Positions 29,665 through 43,396 of a stretch of DNA of 64,000 nt are shown here, one piece after another (position 1 is the stretch's first letter; the number at the start of each line of letters is the position of its first letter). Both the position numbers and the translations under genes were made by a program. The notes beneath the pieces were generated by a model that was given only the letters and a program-made list of their open reading frames with translations, was not told the origin of the DNA and did no database searches. Origin of the DNA: Mycosarcoma maydis (taxonomy: Eukaryota; Basidiomycota; Ustilaginomycetes; Ustilaginales); the NCBI RefSeq assembly GCF_000328475.2, contig NC_026478.1:1364001-1428000 (forward strand), in the 5' to 3' direction.

Positions 29665-30756
29665 ATGTCGTCTTTAGAGGAGATGTCTATGTCTGCTACA
29701 GCCGCGGCCGAGCGGACGGTGGCGAGTCTTACAGAACGCTATAGCGGACGTGTGCAGATTCACCTGCATGCATCGTCGAGTTTGCCGTCGAGGCTCGTTT
29801 CTTGGAGCGGCGACGACACTTGGGATGATTTACCAGTAGCGCTCGTATGGACGGTGGACTCGCTTAGGCTACTGCGAAGTTATGGCGTGATAGGAAGTTT
29901 TACGGGCACATTAGCGCAGTTTGCGCAGCAAAATGTGTTTTTGGGACTACCTGTACAGTTGATGGCGGAAGAAGTGGTGTTTTTGGTACGACGAGCATGT
30001 GCCGTTGTTATTGATGAAAGCGAATCATACCGCGCCAGCAGTGCACAAGAGAGGAACGAGGTAGACGCCAAGGTGCAGGAGGATCGAGCTAGTCAACAAC
30101 TCGGTGCTTGGTATGAACGACAACAGCTGCGTGCGCAACATTCATCGCATCCAATCGAGCAAGAACCACAATGGCAAGAGCTGCAAAATCAGCCGTGGCA
30201 CTACACGATTCCGTCAAGATCCACGTTTCCATGGTACACACCAACAGCATATACGAAACTCTCGAAACTGCAGCGAGTATTTGCGTTTCCTCGATCAAGA
30301 CACGAGATGGAACGATGTGCACTATTCGACCACATGCTCACCAACGGCATGTGGTGCATGAACGGTCTACGATTCGGCGGATCGCTAGCTGTCTACCCCG
30401 GCGACCCTCTTCGCTACCACAGCCACTACACAGCTCAACTGATCGGCCAGAACAATTGCATCAGCATCATGTCTCTTGTCGCCAACGGACGGCTCGGTAC
30501 GAGTGTGAAAAAAACGCACCTCCTATGCTGTGTCGACGAAACCGACCGCACGTTGGACGACGAACTACGCACCAGAGATCTGCATCCCAGCCACATCCCA
30601 ACACCGTTGCAGTGCATACTACAGGGCAACTTTGATACAGCCCAACGCGCCGAAAACGACCCTACATCAGCCGTCGAGCAGGATCCAGATGCAAAGCCCT
30701 CGACATTCGCGCATTTCAACGTGTTCAGTCTTGCGTGGGCCGGATTCGGGACGTAA
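29665..30756 (+). CDS. SEN34: tRNA-splicing endonuclease subunit Sen34
   Basis: The product has 363 residues from the ATG at 29665; an earlier in-frame start exists at 29578 but gives an unlikely N-terminus. The C-terminal nuclease domain carries the Sen34 motif VYPGDPLRYHSHY with catalytic Tyr244 and His252, and Lys282/283 in TSVKKTHLLC, a spacing like the yeast triad. It ends FSLAWAGFG, as Sen34 proteins do. Sen34 cuts the 3' splice site of intron-containing tRNAs in the tetrameric SEN complex. The middle has a Gln/Glu-rich coiled-coil-like linker (about 125-185). It lies 292 bp after the AGC kinase and converges on phosphoglucomutase (170 bp). Confidence 0.93.
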   Translation: MSSLEEMSMSATAAAERTVASLTERYSGRVQIHLHASSSLPSRLVSWSGDDTWDDLPVALVWTVDSLRLLRSYGVIGSFTGTLAQFAQQNVFLGLPVQLMAEEVVFLVRRACAVVIDESESYRASSAQERNEVDAKVQEDRASQQLGAWYERQQLRAQHSSHPIEQEPQWQELQNQPWHYTIPSRSTFPWYTPTAYTKLSKLQRVFAFPRSRHEMERCALFDHMLTNGMWCMNGLRFGGSLAVYPGDPLRYHSHYTAQLIGQNNCISIMSLVANGRLGTSVKKTHLLCCVDETDRTLDDELRTRDLHPSHIPTPLQCILQGNFDTAQRAENDPTSAVEQDPDAKPSTFAHFNVFSLAWAGFGT

Positions 30757-30926
30757 AGCACCTACCGAGCGTCCCTCTCCCACTCGCTTGCTCGTACTCC
30801 TATTCAGAAAGACGATCGCAAATGCAGCTCTACAACAAAAGAAAAACGAGCTTGGAATTGGCGTGTGGAGAACGTGTACCAACATAACGTAGCATGTGTC
30901 AAGTGAGCAAAGCGGTGGAGACAAGA

Positions 30927-32585
30927 CTAGGTGATGACAGTCGGCTTAGACCTTCCGGTGAACTCTTGCAACTTGGACACGGCAAGAGCCTGCTCGATGA
31001 GCGGCTTCAAACCGACCTGTGCATCTGCGCCAAACTCGTTGTCGTCATTCGAGTACTTTTCGACGTAAAGCCTGATGGTGGCGCCCGCACTACCGGTGCC
31101 GCTCAGACGGAAGATGATTCTGGAACCATCGACAAACTTGATGTACAGGCCCTGGTTTTTGCTCACGCTGCCGTCGATCGGGTCAGTGTAACTGAAATCG
31201 CCCGACTCGGCGACCTGGAAATCGCCCAACTTGGAACCTTTGAACGATGCGCTTTCGAATTGGTCGCGCAGGTGAGCCATCAGCTTGTTGGCGCCGTCCG
31301 AGTCGACCTCCTCGTAGTCGTAGCGCGAGAAAAAGTTTCGACCGTACTGCTTGTAGAACGCAAGCAGCACGTCCGAGACGCTCGTTCCCGGTTTCTCCTT
31401 GTTGGCAGCGGCGAGGATCGAGAGCCAGGCAACCACCGCCCACAGACCATCCTTTTCGCGGATATGGTCCGAGCCAGTTCCGAACGACTCTTCACCGCAG
31501 ATGCTCAGACGGCCAGCGTCCATGAGGTTGCCAAAGAACTTCCAGCCAGTGGGAACCTCGAAGCATTCGTATCCATTCTTGGCGGCGACACGGTCGATGG
31601 CGCCGGACGTAGGCATGGAACGTGCGAGACCCTTGATGCCGGACTTGAAGTAAGGGATCGCCTTTTGCGCCCAATCAGCGATGATGGCGACCGAGTCGGA
31701 AGGGTTAACAAATGCGCCCTTGCCGATGATCATGTTGCGGTCGCCATCACCGTCGGAAGCGGCACCGAACGAGATGTTTTCCTTCTCCACTGCATCCACC
31801 AACGACTTGGCGTAGGTGAGGTTAGGATCCGGGTGTCCACCGCCAAAGTCCTCCGAGGGAATGCAGTTCTGGATGCTCGATTCGTCCAAGCCAAACTGCT
31901 CGACGAATAGCGCCCTGCCGTACGGACCGGTTACGCCGTGCAGCGCATCGAATCGCACCGTGAACCCAGACGTCTTGAGAAAGTGCTTGATGAGTGCAAA
32001 GTCAAAGATCTGGGAAAGATAGTCGACATAGTCCTTGACGTTGTCGATAATCTGGATCTCGAGCTTGCCAAACGTGGTCTCTCCAATCTTGGAGAGATCC
32101 ACCGGTGGACCCTCGACGATCTTGTATTCGGTGATGGTCTTTGTGATGTCAAAGATCTTGTTGGTGATGGATTCAGGCGCGGGACCGCCATTGTCCATGT
32201 TGTACTTGATACCAAAGTCGTTCTCGGGACCACCAGGGTTGTGCGAGGCGGTGAGCAGGATGCCGCCGGTGGCCTTGTACGAGCGAATCACGTGCGAAGC
32301 GGCGGGAGTGGAGAGAATACCATCCTGACCAATGATGAGCTTTGAGACACCGTTACCGGCAGCGAGGCGGATGATGGCCTGGATGGCGGGCTTGGAAAAG
32401 TAGCGACCGTCACCACCGACGACGAGCGTCGAGTTGGGCGCACCCGTGGGGATGGCCGAGAGGATGGCCTGCACAAAGTTCTCGGTGTAGTGCTGCTGCG
32501 AAAACACCTTGACGCGCTTTCGGAGACCCGAAGTGCCGGGCTTCTGGCCCTCGAATGGCTTGGTCTGTACGGTGACCACGGACAT
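30927..32585 (-). CDS. PGM2: Phosphoglucomutase
   Basis: The product has 552 residues from the ATG at 32585 (begins [20 protein letters not shown]); length and start match eukaryotic PGM1/PGM2. The phosphoserine loop TASHNPGG has Ser114, the metal loop SDGDGDRN has Asp278, Asp280 and Asp282, the sugar loop is CGEESFG (363-369), and the phosphate-binding [15 protein letters not shown] is near the C-terminus. It interconverts glucose-1-phosphate and glucose-6-phosphate in the cytosol, feeding glycogen, trehalose and UDP-glucose synthesis. The frame extends 30 codons upstream without need. All key residues are intact. Which yeast paralogue it matches (PGM1 or PGM2) cannot be said. Confidence 0.97.
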   Translation of the reverse strand: MSVVTVQTKPFEGQKPGTSGLRKRVKVFSQQHYTENFVQAILSAIPTGAPNSTLVVGGDGRYFSKPAIQAIIRLAAGNGVSKLIIGQDGILSTPAASHVIRSYKATGGILLTASHNPGGPENDFGIKYNMDNGGPAPESITNKIFDITKTITEYKIVEGPPVDLSKIGETTFGKLEIQIIDNVKDYVDYLSQIFDFALIKHFLKTSGFTVRFDALHGVTGPYGRALFVEQFGLDESSIQNCIPSEDFGGGHPDPNLTYAKSLVDAVEKENISFGAASDGDGDRNMIIGKGAFVNPSDSVAIIADWAQKAIPYFKSGIKGLARSMPTSGAIDRVAAKNGYECFEVPTGWKFFGNLMDAGRLSICGEESFGTGSDHIREKDGLWAVVAWLSILAAANKEKPGTSVSDVLLAFYKQYGRNFFSRYDYEEVDSDGANKLMAHLRDQFESASFKGSKLGDFQVAESGDFSYTDPIDGSVSKNQGLYIKFVDGSRIIFRLSGTGSAGATIRLYVEKYSNDDNEFGADAQVGLKPLIEQALAVSKLQEFTGRSKPTVIT

Positions 32586-32930
32586 GATGATGGAGAATGC
32601 GACTGGTGAGAGATGGCAATCACGAATGGTGGCACGAAGCGAACAAGAGCGAGCGAGCGAGCGAGGAAGGAGCAAGCAGCTTGCAAGGCAAGGGACGGGA
32701 CGGGACGGGGCGCTGCGCTGCGCTGGGTGTGCGAACCGTAATCACGAATGCGTATCGATTTGATCATCCACCACGCACGTTTATGAGAATCTTTGCTTGA
32801 TCGGGCTATCACTGAGCTGCTCGCTGAGGGCCCGTGCTACAAGTCACTGACAAGTTACCGTCACAGAATAGGTTCAGTTCCGTGTTGAGCACGCCCCGAA
32901 TCACTACTCGATGCGGGAAACTCCTGGCGA

Positions 32931-32990
32931 AGAAAGCACCGCAGAAAGCACCGCAGAAAGCACCGCAGAAAGCACAGCAGGAAGCACAAA
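32931..32990. repeat. 12-bp tandem repeat (AGAAAGCACCGC)
   Basis: Units start at 32931, 32943, 32955 and 32967 (last base changes in the fourth), with a partial fifth at 32979. It is noncoding and lies 350 bp upstream of phosphoglucomutase. Confidence 0.9.
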
Positions 32991-33226
32991 TCACAAATCG
33001 GGTGTCGGACAAGGGTTCTTGCAGAGCGCCTAGACGAAGCAGGAGCCAAACATGAAACCAAACTTAACTACCCGTAAACTGACCGTGGGCGGAATCTTGA
33101 GCAGAGTCTCGAACCAGGACGAGACGGATGCACAGTCACGAGGCACGAGTCTTGAGTAGTTGCGGTCTGCGGTCGCAGCAGTCTGTCAGTCTATGAGTCG
33201 TCAGTGTTGCAACACGCACGACGGCG

Positions 33227-33276
33227 AATCGTAAATCGTAAATCGTAAATCGTAAATCGTAAATCGTAAATCTCGA
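33227..33276. repeat. Heptamer variant array (AATCGTA x6)
   Basis: Six perfect AATCGTA units run from 33227 to 33268, followed by a degenerate unit. It differs from the common AATCGTG heptamer by one base, consistently in all units, which suggests local expansion of one variant copy. Confidence 0.93.
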
Positions 33277-35060
33277 ATGTCTCATTTTCGTGCTCATTTT
33301 CGATGTGGCGGGCGGGGAGCTGCAGGGTGGATCCCCAAACTTTGGCAAAGCACACCCGCACCAGCGCAGCGTAAATTACGAACCACGTTGATCAACATTT
33401 CGAACACGGAATCTAACAGCGAAAAACATAAACCCCAACGTGACCCACGAAGAAAGCTCGTGGCTGACCGACTCGTGACTCGTGACTGTGGACACGTGAT
33501 GTGGTCGCGTCGACTCCCAGGCAAAGTGAGAATCGTGAATCACAAAGATCGACGCATCGTGTCAACAACAGACGATCAAACCAAGCTTGGCTTACTTGGC
33601 GCGCCTTCATCCATAGACTTTGCTTTCGTCTTTTGCCACGGTGTGGGTGGTCTGTCGAATCGAAGAGTACGAGTGTACGCTGTCGTTGGCAGCATCTACG
33701 TTTGGCTTTGCGTAGACTCGTTGCGATTGATTGACGGATTGGTTGAGCGATGGTCTGAGTGTACGAGCCTCTTTCAGGTGGCCAACCATCGTGAATTTGT
33801 CTCGCCATTCAGATTTGAGGTGAGCGAAACCAGAATCGTGAATAATTGTGAAGCAGCAGCAAATCAGTGAATCAGTGATTCGAACCAACAAGTGCGAAAA
33901 TAACTTGTCTGAATTTGGACGTGCGCTCGCTGATCTGAGACAGAGACAGACATGGGAGGCTGTCATATGTTTGTAGCAACTATGGCATGGCTCTGCCTTC
34001 ACCACTTGAAGATCGTTCATACTGTTACGTGCGTGGTGAGCACATGGCGCTCCTTGCGATCTGGTCGTCGACAAGCTCGATCAGATAGCCCAAACCAAAA
34101 GGCAGCTTCATGTCTCGTGCTTCTTGATGCAAAGATCAGCGCCAGCGTGGTGCGATCAAGGCACAAGGGTCCCGATGGTTGAATCGTCCATCTCGATTGT
34201 CTCGTCGTCGTCCTGAACGGAAGAGAGATTAAGAGGTCAACTCACCTGAGTTTGCCCAAGCTTCCCTGAGCCAAACTTGATTCTGTCTCGCTAGCTGAGC
34301 TCTCAACCCTTCCGAAAAGTCGCAGCACAGCAAAGCACAGAGCTGTCCTTGTGTGAGAGCGAGGACGAGGACGGGAGCGAGGACGAGGGCGATGTCAGAG
34401 GGTTGCCTGTATTCACGATTTCTCATCTTTCACGCTTTCAGGTCACGAACGAACGCTGCAGTCCCACTGTCCTGAGTCCCACAGCCGCTATCTTGTTCGA
34501 CGGGTCATATCGACTTTGCGTCACGAGTGTTTGCTGACCCCTCGTCCTCGCTTCTTACACACTCGTCTTCTCTCTCCAACTCGATCCGCCATCCTACCTG
34601 CCTCTCCCTCCTCACGCCCTGCGACTCGAACGATCGCCGTCCTACATGATGCCATCGGCAATACTCTACTCGCACATCTAAGAGTCTTTCCATCCTCCGC
34701 TGTACGAGACACCACTCACTGCCAACCCGCTTTCCTTTCAGTTCCCTCCCTCTGCCTCACCACAACTCTTCCATCTGTGCTAGCTGCTTCTCACCTCGAT
34801 TGCCCTTGTACACCGGTGCCGCCTTCTACAGCTTACATCCCTGCCCCGTGTGCCCACTCCTCGCCTGCCCTTGCCACATTTGTACCCTAGATTCCTCAGC
34901 CTCGTCGGTTTGGCTTGCCTGTTCGTTCGCCGCCTTGTCATCGCCATCCCCTCCTCAAGACTTTCTCGCCAGCCCTTTCAAGCGGGCAATCGCATTCGCA
35001 CCTTTATTACTAGGGCCGCACTAGACTCGCCTGCACTTGAAGCGCTCGCCATCCCCCAAG

Positions 35061-35112
35061 ATGAAGCGCTGGAAGCAGGTCAAAGACCAGCTTGATGCTA
35101 AGCGCAACAACG

Positions 35113-35151
<39 letters not shown>

Positions 35152-38100
35152 CCAGCAACAACGACGACGACGACGACGACGCATCCCCACCTTACAAAGC
35201 TGGCTGTATCTCTTCCGACTCCTTCTCCGACCTCCGACAGCTGCAATCACGAGCCTCCTTCGACCATTCCGCCCCTTCCGCCTCAAATCTCATGCCGCCC
35301 ATCACCAAGAGCACCAGTCGCACCTCCCTCGACATCCCTGCACGCTTCAACAAACTCATCAAAAAGTCCAATTCCAGCTCGGAGCTCGACTCTGCCTCGC
35401 CAGCAGAGACCTACAACAAGACTCTCGGCAACGCTTTCAAGCGTTTCCCACGCCCAAGAGCTCGCACCAATTCCACCTCTTTCGCTCTCACCGACGCTGC
35501 ATCCTCCTCGTTGCCCTCAAAGATTACCAACCCTCGCAAGTGGGTCAACAGCCTTCTAAACCAGGCAGCTCCCAGCATCGGTCACCTCGAGACTGCTGCA
35601 CAAGCGCGTGTTCGTGCCGAATCCGATGTGTCCAGGCCTTCACCTGCCCCCGTCAGCTCGCTTGTCCTCTCCCAAGCCATCACACCATCAACCTCTCGTC
35701 AGGTCTACACCATCGACTCGGGCTTGCAACGCAAAACCTCCGCCGCCGGTCGATCCGCCAGCATCTATTCCTCTCATCTCAGCTCGGCTTCTCGCTTCAC
35801 GCCAGACCTACATACAAGCTCCGTCACACGTCACCGCAACAANNNNNNNNNNNNNNNNNNNNNNNNNNNNNNNNNNNNNNNNNNNNNNNNNNNNNNNNNN
35901 NNNNNNNNNNNNNNNNNNNNNNNNNNNNNNNNNNNNNNNNNNACCTATACCCCCGCCATCCCCACCGCCTCTGCATCTGCTCAGCTCACCTCCATCTCAA
36001 AACTTCGCAATCCATGGTCGCTCAATACCCCCCAGATGCAAAGCCAAGAGGACGACGAGATTGATGTCTCAATCGCACGCGATCGCTCCAATAACCAGCT
36101 TGCACCTGGTGAGGAGGCTGTGCTCAACATGCTCGACTCTGCCTCTGCTGTTGGCAGCACCGTGTCAGCTCCCGTACCAGCAACCCCATTCCAGACCGCA
36201 ACACCCGGCTCGCTGGCCAGATCTCGTTCCTTTACCACCACCACCAGGTTTCAAAGTCCAGCATCCCAGTACAGTCAAGACTTTCGTTCGCCTTTCTTGG
36301 CGGGTGCATCTTCTCCTGCAGCCGGCGTCAGAGAGGCTATTCGTCAGCGCGAGCTGCTCGACTCAACCACAGCCGGCTCAAACTTTTCAGCCACTCGACC
36401 AGCCTTGTCACCAGCGACCTCGGCTTTTCTCACCAACATTGCTTCCAACGACGTCGAACCTCTTCAATCCAGTCAAACTTCGTCAACCATCTTTTATCAG
36501 CGCAACGCACAGGCTTCAGCCAGTAGTTCGCCTTCCGACAAGAAAGTTTCACGAGTACCCGTCCCTACTCTAGAGACCAAATTGCTCTCTCCACCATTTA
36601 CTGCACCTTCGATCGCCTTCCCACGTCGAGCAACAGCCGCGTCCACCAGCTTGCAGCTCCCCGTCTCTCCTATCGACAGCAGCCTGCTAGGCACCTCGGC
36701 CAATGCCACCAGCTTGTGGAGCAGACCCGGTAACGTGCCCGACACCCCCTCCACCACCCATGACCCAATCTCCCCAATGCTTTGGTCAGCGGCGTCTTCG
36801 GCACCCTTCAACTGGCATTCCAAACTTCAGCGCCAGCCTACAAACGATCACAGCGACAAAACAAAACTCGTCTACGCGCTCGAGCCCGTCGTTCCATCCA
36901 GCGAGGTTGCGCAACAGGCGGAAAAACATTCCGAGCGCGTATCCTCGCTCAAGCCCGACCTTCATCGTCATCGGACCGACTTCACAGAGGCTACCAGCAT
37001 CTCTTCCAGCACCGCAGCACTCGGCACGTCGTGCACTGATACTCAGGACGAGACCGTCACTGAGACAAATGCAGCACAAGCGACCCAAACAGCTCTGTCT
37101 GCTTCCGAGCCAGCAACAAGCCGCCCGCTTTCGCACGTATCCTCGGTCAGCAGCTCCCTTGCCGCCATTCGAGGCATGTTTAGCAAAGCTGCGTCCGTGA
37201 CTATGGCGTCTACAGAGTCTGCAAGCTCACCAGCCCGTTCCACCGAGCCTGCCGTAGGCCCTGTCTCCTCCACCTCTGTTGCGGCTGTCGCTAAGGAGCT
37301 CGAACAGCGCTCATCGACGCCTTCTAGACCATCAAGCCCGGAAAAGCTGACCATGCCCGCTTCACCCACAAAGGCAAAAGATCTCATTGCCTTGTTCGAG
37401 AGCAACTCGGCCAATGCTTCGCCTACGATCGAGCAATCTCATCCTTTCTCTCGCGCTGCAACACCCAAATCCAAGCTCTCACCCTCAAAGTGCGCAACTT
37501 CCACCGTCAGCAGCCTCAACACGACGCCAAAACGCCAGACCCCGCTCACCATCTCTGTCTCTCGGTCCAACCTAGGCCTTGCCGCATCTAGCTCTGCTAG
37601 TGATGCTCCCACCGAGCACACGTCGCCCGTCAATGCCAAGCTCCGCGCTCAGCGCTTCGAAGCGGGCCGATTCCGACCCAGACGAGCCGGCGTCGTGGGT
37701 GTCGGCGGCGAACGCCAAGACGCCAGCTTTGGCGGTCTTGCCAGTGACGAATACGACGACGAGCATGACGAGAATGCAGCGCCGAGTAACGTGCCGAGTG
37801 ACGCGCACAACGTTGCTGGTCGCTTCCGATCGCTAGGCGTAGCCTCTCAACATTCTAGATCGCAGTCGACCCCCACCGATGTCAGCGCCAACATGCTCGG
37901 GTTTGGCACTTCACCCGCACGCCAGCCGCCTTTTGTTGGGCGTCGTGCCTCTCCCTCTCAAGACAAGACGCTGAATGCAGTCAGTCCGGAAAGAAAGGGC
38001 GCTTTTCGCAACAGCATCACTGGATTCATGGGCGTACTTTCAGGCAAGTCGGCAATCTCTGGCACAGCCGGTGGTGGCCAGACTAGCAACTATGGTCAAA

Positions 38101-41100
38101 CGCTTGCGCCTGGTCTGCTATCCGAACGACGTCACAGCGCCAAGTCGGATCAAGATGACAATGTCAGCGTCGCCAGCGCGGCCACGCAAGGAACTACCGC
38201 CTCGTACCGTCGAAAGAAAGAGGAGGGAAATCTGCCTTTGACCAGTGTCACAGCCATTCAGATGTCTGGAGAACAACCAGGCACCAAACCGCTCCGCGTT
38301 GGAGTGCTATACTACTTCAACGTGCACGATCCCAACCCACGATGGCTTCGTGTCAAGGCGGTTCTCTTGCCGTCGGCTATCGCAATGAGCTGGATCCCAG
38401 CAGGAGGAGGTCGCGAAAATGTCGTCCTGGACCTCCGAGCGTGCAGAGAGGTTCATTCTGTCCCGAGCCCCGATCATCCAAGTAGTGTGTCGGACGTTGG
38501 AGCAGCATGTGCTCGTAGACAAGGCCTCGACCAGATCAGCCCTTTCCAACTCATCTTTGACGATGGTGTAGAGAGGCTAGCCGCCGAATCCGCCAAGGAG
38601 CGAGTGCAATGGGTCACTTCAGTCTGGGATGTATCAGGAGGAGGAACCGCTCAGCCGCACAGCGCACATGGATCGGACCTCGCCAACTCTGGGCACGACG
38701 CGCAACCCAAAGCAGATAGCTCTCGACTGATGCAAGCATCGCCGGCCGCTCGAGAAATACGCCTGGTCGATCCGAGCCCGACACGACCAAATCCTGCAAC
38801 TCTCAGTCCGATGTCGTTGAGGCCCGGAAGCAATGAGGAAGCCATCGACCGCATCGGATCTATTTGGAAGAGTGAGTTGTCCTCAGAACTGACCAACAAA
38901 GAGGTACAGCCGAGCTTTGGAGCAGCGATGGACAGTGCAGCAGCATCCGCACCGCCTCCATTACCACCCAAGGAGACTCGCTCGGCGCCGACACTCAATG
39001 CACAACCACACAGTACCAAGCCTGCTCCGACGGCCAACATTGCAGCCGCACTTACACCAGCTCTAGCGTCTGTAGCTTCGGCGCCGCTGCTGACACCGTC
39101 GGTTTCCAACAGTCCGGTGCGTTCCAAAGTGCGCAGCTGGCAGCGCCCGCCTCTGGACCTGAGCACCGGCTACGTGCACGATCTCACTCCCAAGACGCCA
39201 ACCTTGATCGAGCCTGGCGCGGATCTCGTCCATTCGACGCCAGCTTCGTATGCCGACGACAAGAGTAGCAGCAAGTCCGTCACGGATAACTCTCGGCGCA
39301 TCCAAGGCGATCGGTCGCCGGCGCTGTCCTCGCCAGATCTAGACGGCTATGCGTCTGCTCGTTCGCAGGGCAGCTTGATCGATGAGTTTGGTCCTCGAAC
39401 GCCTGTCAGCGAGGCTGTGTTCAACTGGTCGAGACTCGACAAGGAGTCGGATCTCAACCCCAGCGATTCCGCTTCTCAACGACCGGCACGCAGTGAATTT
39501 GGCACCATCAAAAGCACCGCTTCTGGCGTTGAGCGAAAGAGAAGCCTCCGTACGAAAGCCGACGACGGCGACATAGACGTGTGTGTCACCGACGCTATGC
39601 ACAAGTCAGACAGCCAACGTACGCCAGCGCAGCTCTTGCGCGACAGCGTTCTCGGAGCATCGCTGGGCACTCGTGATTCATCCGCAGCGCTTTTCAACGA
39701 TTCGCCGGCCGGCCGAGCCGATCGTCTCGGGACCGTGATCGAAGAGACGTCGTCGCAGGCGCAGAGCACCCGCATGAATGCTTCTGTGCGCAGCAATGCA
39801 CGAAGCAAGCTCGATCAAGTGGTCGCCCGAGCCATCGAAACCGGATCAGTCAAATCACCAATCGCTAGAAGCGCTCTTTCACGACTGTCGAGCGGCGGCA
39901 GCATCAACTCGCACGATGTTGGCAAGCTTCTCGAGCTGCTCGAAGAGCAACAGCAAGAGCGTCTCTCAAAGGAGAAGGAGCTCGAGGATCAGATCAAAAG
40001 TTTTCAGCAGGTGGTCTCGGATTTGCAAAAGAACAACTCCACCAGCAGCTCGCATCGTTCTGCAACAAGAAAGACCTCCATTACCACCGCGAGTGGCGAC
40101 AGCAAGGTGACCAGCACGTCTGCTCGCGACTCAGAGCTGGCGGCGATGCAGCAAAAGCTAGATATGGTGCTCAAACTCGTCACCAATGTCGTAGCTGATC
40201 CTGCAGTCCACAAGAGGGCCCAGAGCGAGTCTGCGACGATTCTCAACGCTGCCAACGTGCACCAAGATGCGGAAAGCGCCGAAGTTGCGCGGATTGAAAG
40301 CGTGCTTTCCAAGCTACTGCGCAAGATGCAAGTGTCGGAAGATGCAGCCATGTCACCTAGGTCGCGCGAAATGGTGCGTTCCGCCGCGCTGTCGCACAAT
40401 CCCAGCATGATCGATGAGTGGGACCGAATGCCCGTCGAGTTGCGCGGCAACGAGCTGATCAAGTCGATGCAAGACCGCGCCAAGTTTGGCAAGGACGGAC
40501 GAAACGAGGCGATCCAAAGCGACTACGCCATGAGGTCGATCTCGCCTGAGATGGTTCGAGCAGGCAGTGCGCCAGCAGGTGCCACCGATTCGGGAGCTTC
40601 CGTCACCGCCGACATTGATCCGAGGAGGCGCTTTTCTGCGTCGATGCCACGACGTGCTTCGGGCATTAGCATTGCAGCCAGTGCATCTGCCACTGACCTG
40701 AGCCGGATCCCCCCGCGCAGCTGGTCGTCGGAGCGCGGCATCCCTTCGCCCCCGCCCAACTCGGAGTGGGACGCCAAGTCGATGATCAGTCGACCGCCAT
40801 CGCGAGCAACGGCGCATATGGGCCTGCCAGGACGCGCTCCAGCTCAAAACTTCCGCATGCTTGGCGATCCAGCCTCGACGCAAGCAACACCGCGCCCCGT
40901 GATGGTTCAGAACGAGCCGAGCTACGGTTCACTCGACATGGAGGCCGAGATCCGTAGGAGACGTGCACAGCAGCAGGCAGCTAGCGGTGCACCGATCCCG
41001 TCGGCGCAGCTCGGCGGCTGGTATACGCCCAAAGTGGCTCAAGTGGAAGAATCTGGGACACAAGCGTCTTCTTCCTCGGTGACAGCCGAGGCGTCGGTCG

Positions 41101-43355
41101 CCAACGTCGATAAGCCTGTCCCGCCAACACCTAGTGTTCGATGGGCGGTGGGCGATATCGTCGAAGAACCCAAGACTGCGCAAACTGCTGCCGAGAGGAC
41201 GCCTGATGGACTGGGCTTGTCCATGTCTGCCGCTGCGATGGGCGAAGCCAAGTTTGCTGGGCCGCCTCCGACGCCTGGTGTGGGCCACGTTTCGTCTGCT
41301 GGCAGCGCATCCGGTGGCTCAGCACTTGGCACGCCAAACGCTGAGCTCGCCACCATCTTGCAGGCGCTCAAGCAGAGTGAGATGGCGCGTCAGACGCAGC
41401 TCCAGCAACAGACCGAGATTTCCAGGTACCTCAACGAGCTCAACGCGTGGTTGGAGAAGGATGTTGTCGATCGATCAAAGGAATGGCGTACGCTCGCCAG
41501 CGGTGTCTCGCAACTACACGACGAGCTCAAGGCGCTCAAAGAAGGTCGAAGCTTACCGTCTTGCGTGATCGCTCCGAATGCTCCCGAGGTAAGAGTCGCG
41601 GACGCATCGGATGCGGCACGACCACCATCGCTGCTCAGACCAGGCACGGAAGGCGCTGTACCCGCTGTCACTGAGCGCGGCGATTTGGCACCTGTGGCCC
41701 AAGTGGTTACGATGGGCGACAAAGCGAATGCATCCAAGCGGTCTGCGGGCACGCGAAAGTGGAACGAGCGACGCAGCGAGTCGGCGTCGGTCGGCGAGGC
41801 GGAGAGCCCGTGGTACAAGCCCGACGAGCCGCAACGTGCGCGCAAGAGCAGCTTCAAGACGAAAGCTGCCAAAGCGGCAGCGGCAGCGAGTGGTGCGCTG
41901 CTGATTCGGCAGGCGCTGCGAGAGTGGGAGCGCTTCAAGGCGATGCGACGAGCGTCGGGTCTACCAGAAGATCCGTTGCCTGCTGATGCCACTGGCGATC
42001 CTGAAATCGACACCCAACTGCCGCTTCCAAGTGCAGCACTGCACGAGCTCAAGAATGCTGCAGATGCCGAGGATAATCTGCGCATCGCCGACTTGATCCG
42101 TCAGTGTGCAGAAGCGGGCTATGGCACACAGGCAATTATCGAGCTGACCAAGTATGTGGAGAGCAAGGCGCCCGAACCCGAGTCCGAGAGCGATGGTGCT
42201 GATGCCGACGACGCGTCTCCGCTGGACGGCGATACGCTGATGCCCACTCCTTCGCCGTACCGCACGCGTTTTGCGGTGCAAGACGAGCCGGAGGAGCCGA
42301 AATCCGACGACGCCAAAGGTTTCATTCAGATGCAAACGCCCGTCCCGGCGCGTGTGGCTGAGCAGGAAAAGGCCAAAGAGACGGCGCTCGAGGAGGTGGA
42401 GGAGGTAGACGAGGCAGATACCGGATCGGGATCGGGATCAGGACCCACTACGGCTGCGCTGGCGCTTGCGGTCGAGGAAATCCTCAAGCACCTACTTTCG
42501 TCGAAAGAAGAGGCCAAGCAGAAACAGAGCGAAGCGGAAGCCAAGGAGGCGGAGCGGAAAGCGCAGGAAGCGGAACGCGAACGGTCGTTGCTCAGCCTGA
42601 AAGAAAAGGAGAAAGCGGAGCTGGTGGATCTTCTATACAGTCGTATTGCAGCGGACAAGGCGGCTGAAGAAGCCAAGGCGAAAGAGCTGGATCCCAAGAG
42701 TGCGATTGAGTCGCTTGTTGCTGCGATCAACGCGCAGAAGGAGACCGAGGTGAAATCCGCGGCTGCGGCTGACGCGGCGTTGCGCCAGATGACGTCCGAG
42801 CTGCTCAAATCGACGAGCGAGCAGAACCACAAACTGGTGGAAGCGGTGAATGCAGCTTCGCGCGATATGCTCCGCCACAACGTCCAGCAGCATGCCGACG
42901 AGTTCAAGCGCTTGTTGCACAAGGAGGTCACCGGCATGTTTGAGGATGTCGGTAAGATCCGCGAGGCCAAACGCCATTTGGAGTTTGAAATCGCCGATTT
43001 GTGGAGTATCAAATCCAGGCATTTGCAGACTCCTGGCGCTATGCCGATTGCGTATAGTGTGCCTGGTGGGTATCCGGCGAGTCCTGCGATGGGCGGCGTG
43101 GGAATGGGAATCGGAATGCCGCTCCCCATGCCGATGCCGCAGATCACGCACTATCACGCTAGCCCCATGCCGACACATGCTCCGGCGCATTTGTCGCCCA
43201 TCCCGGCGCCAGCTCCACCTGCCGCCGCCCAGATCGACTCGTTAAAGGCTCAGAAGAAAGCCGTCAAGGCAGCGCTCAAACAGGCGGTTGCCGAGAGCAG
43301 TCCTGCTCCAGCACCTGCACAAGTCACACCTGCGCCCGCGCCCGCGCCTGCTCCA

Positions 43356-43396
<41 letters not shown>

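Larger units (their letters stand above)
32586..35060. promoter_or_regulatory. Divergent intergenic region (phosphoglucomutase / PH-domain gene)
   Basis: This 2.5-kb interval holds a 12-bp tandem repeat (32931-32990), a heptamer variant array (33227-33276), and single heptamers (33528-33545, 33836-33880). From about 34.5 kb the plus strand is pyrimidine-rich, like the leader of the downstream gene. A 197-codon ORF at 33277-33870 spans repeat copies and has no domain; I do not accept it. Confidence 0.5.

Noticed and set aside
32931..32990. 12-bp tandem repeat considered as coding (Ala-Glu-Ser type)
   Set aside because: The frames through it are short and have no supported start or domain; it lies in a promoter interval.
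33277..33870. 197-codon plus-strand ORF
   Set aside because: Begins at the edge of a heptamer array and runs through further repeat copies; no domain or signal seen.
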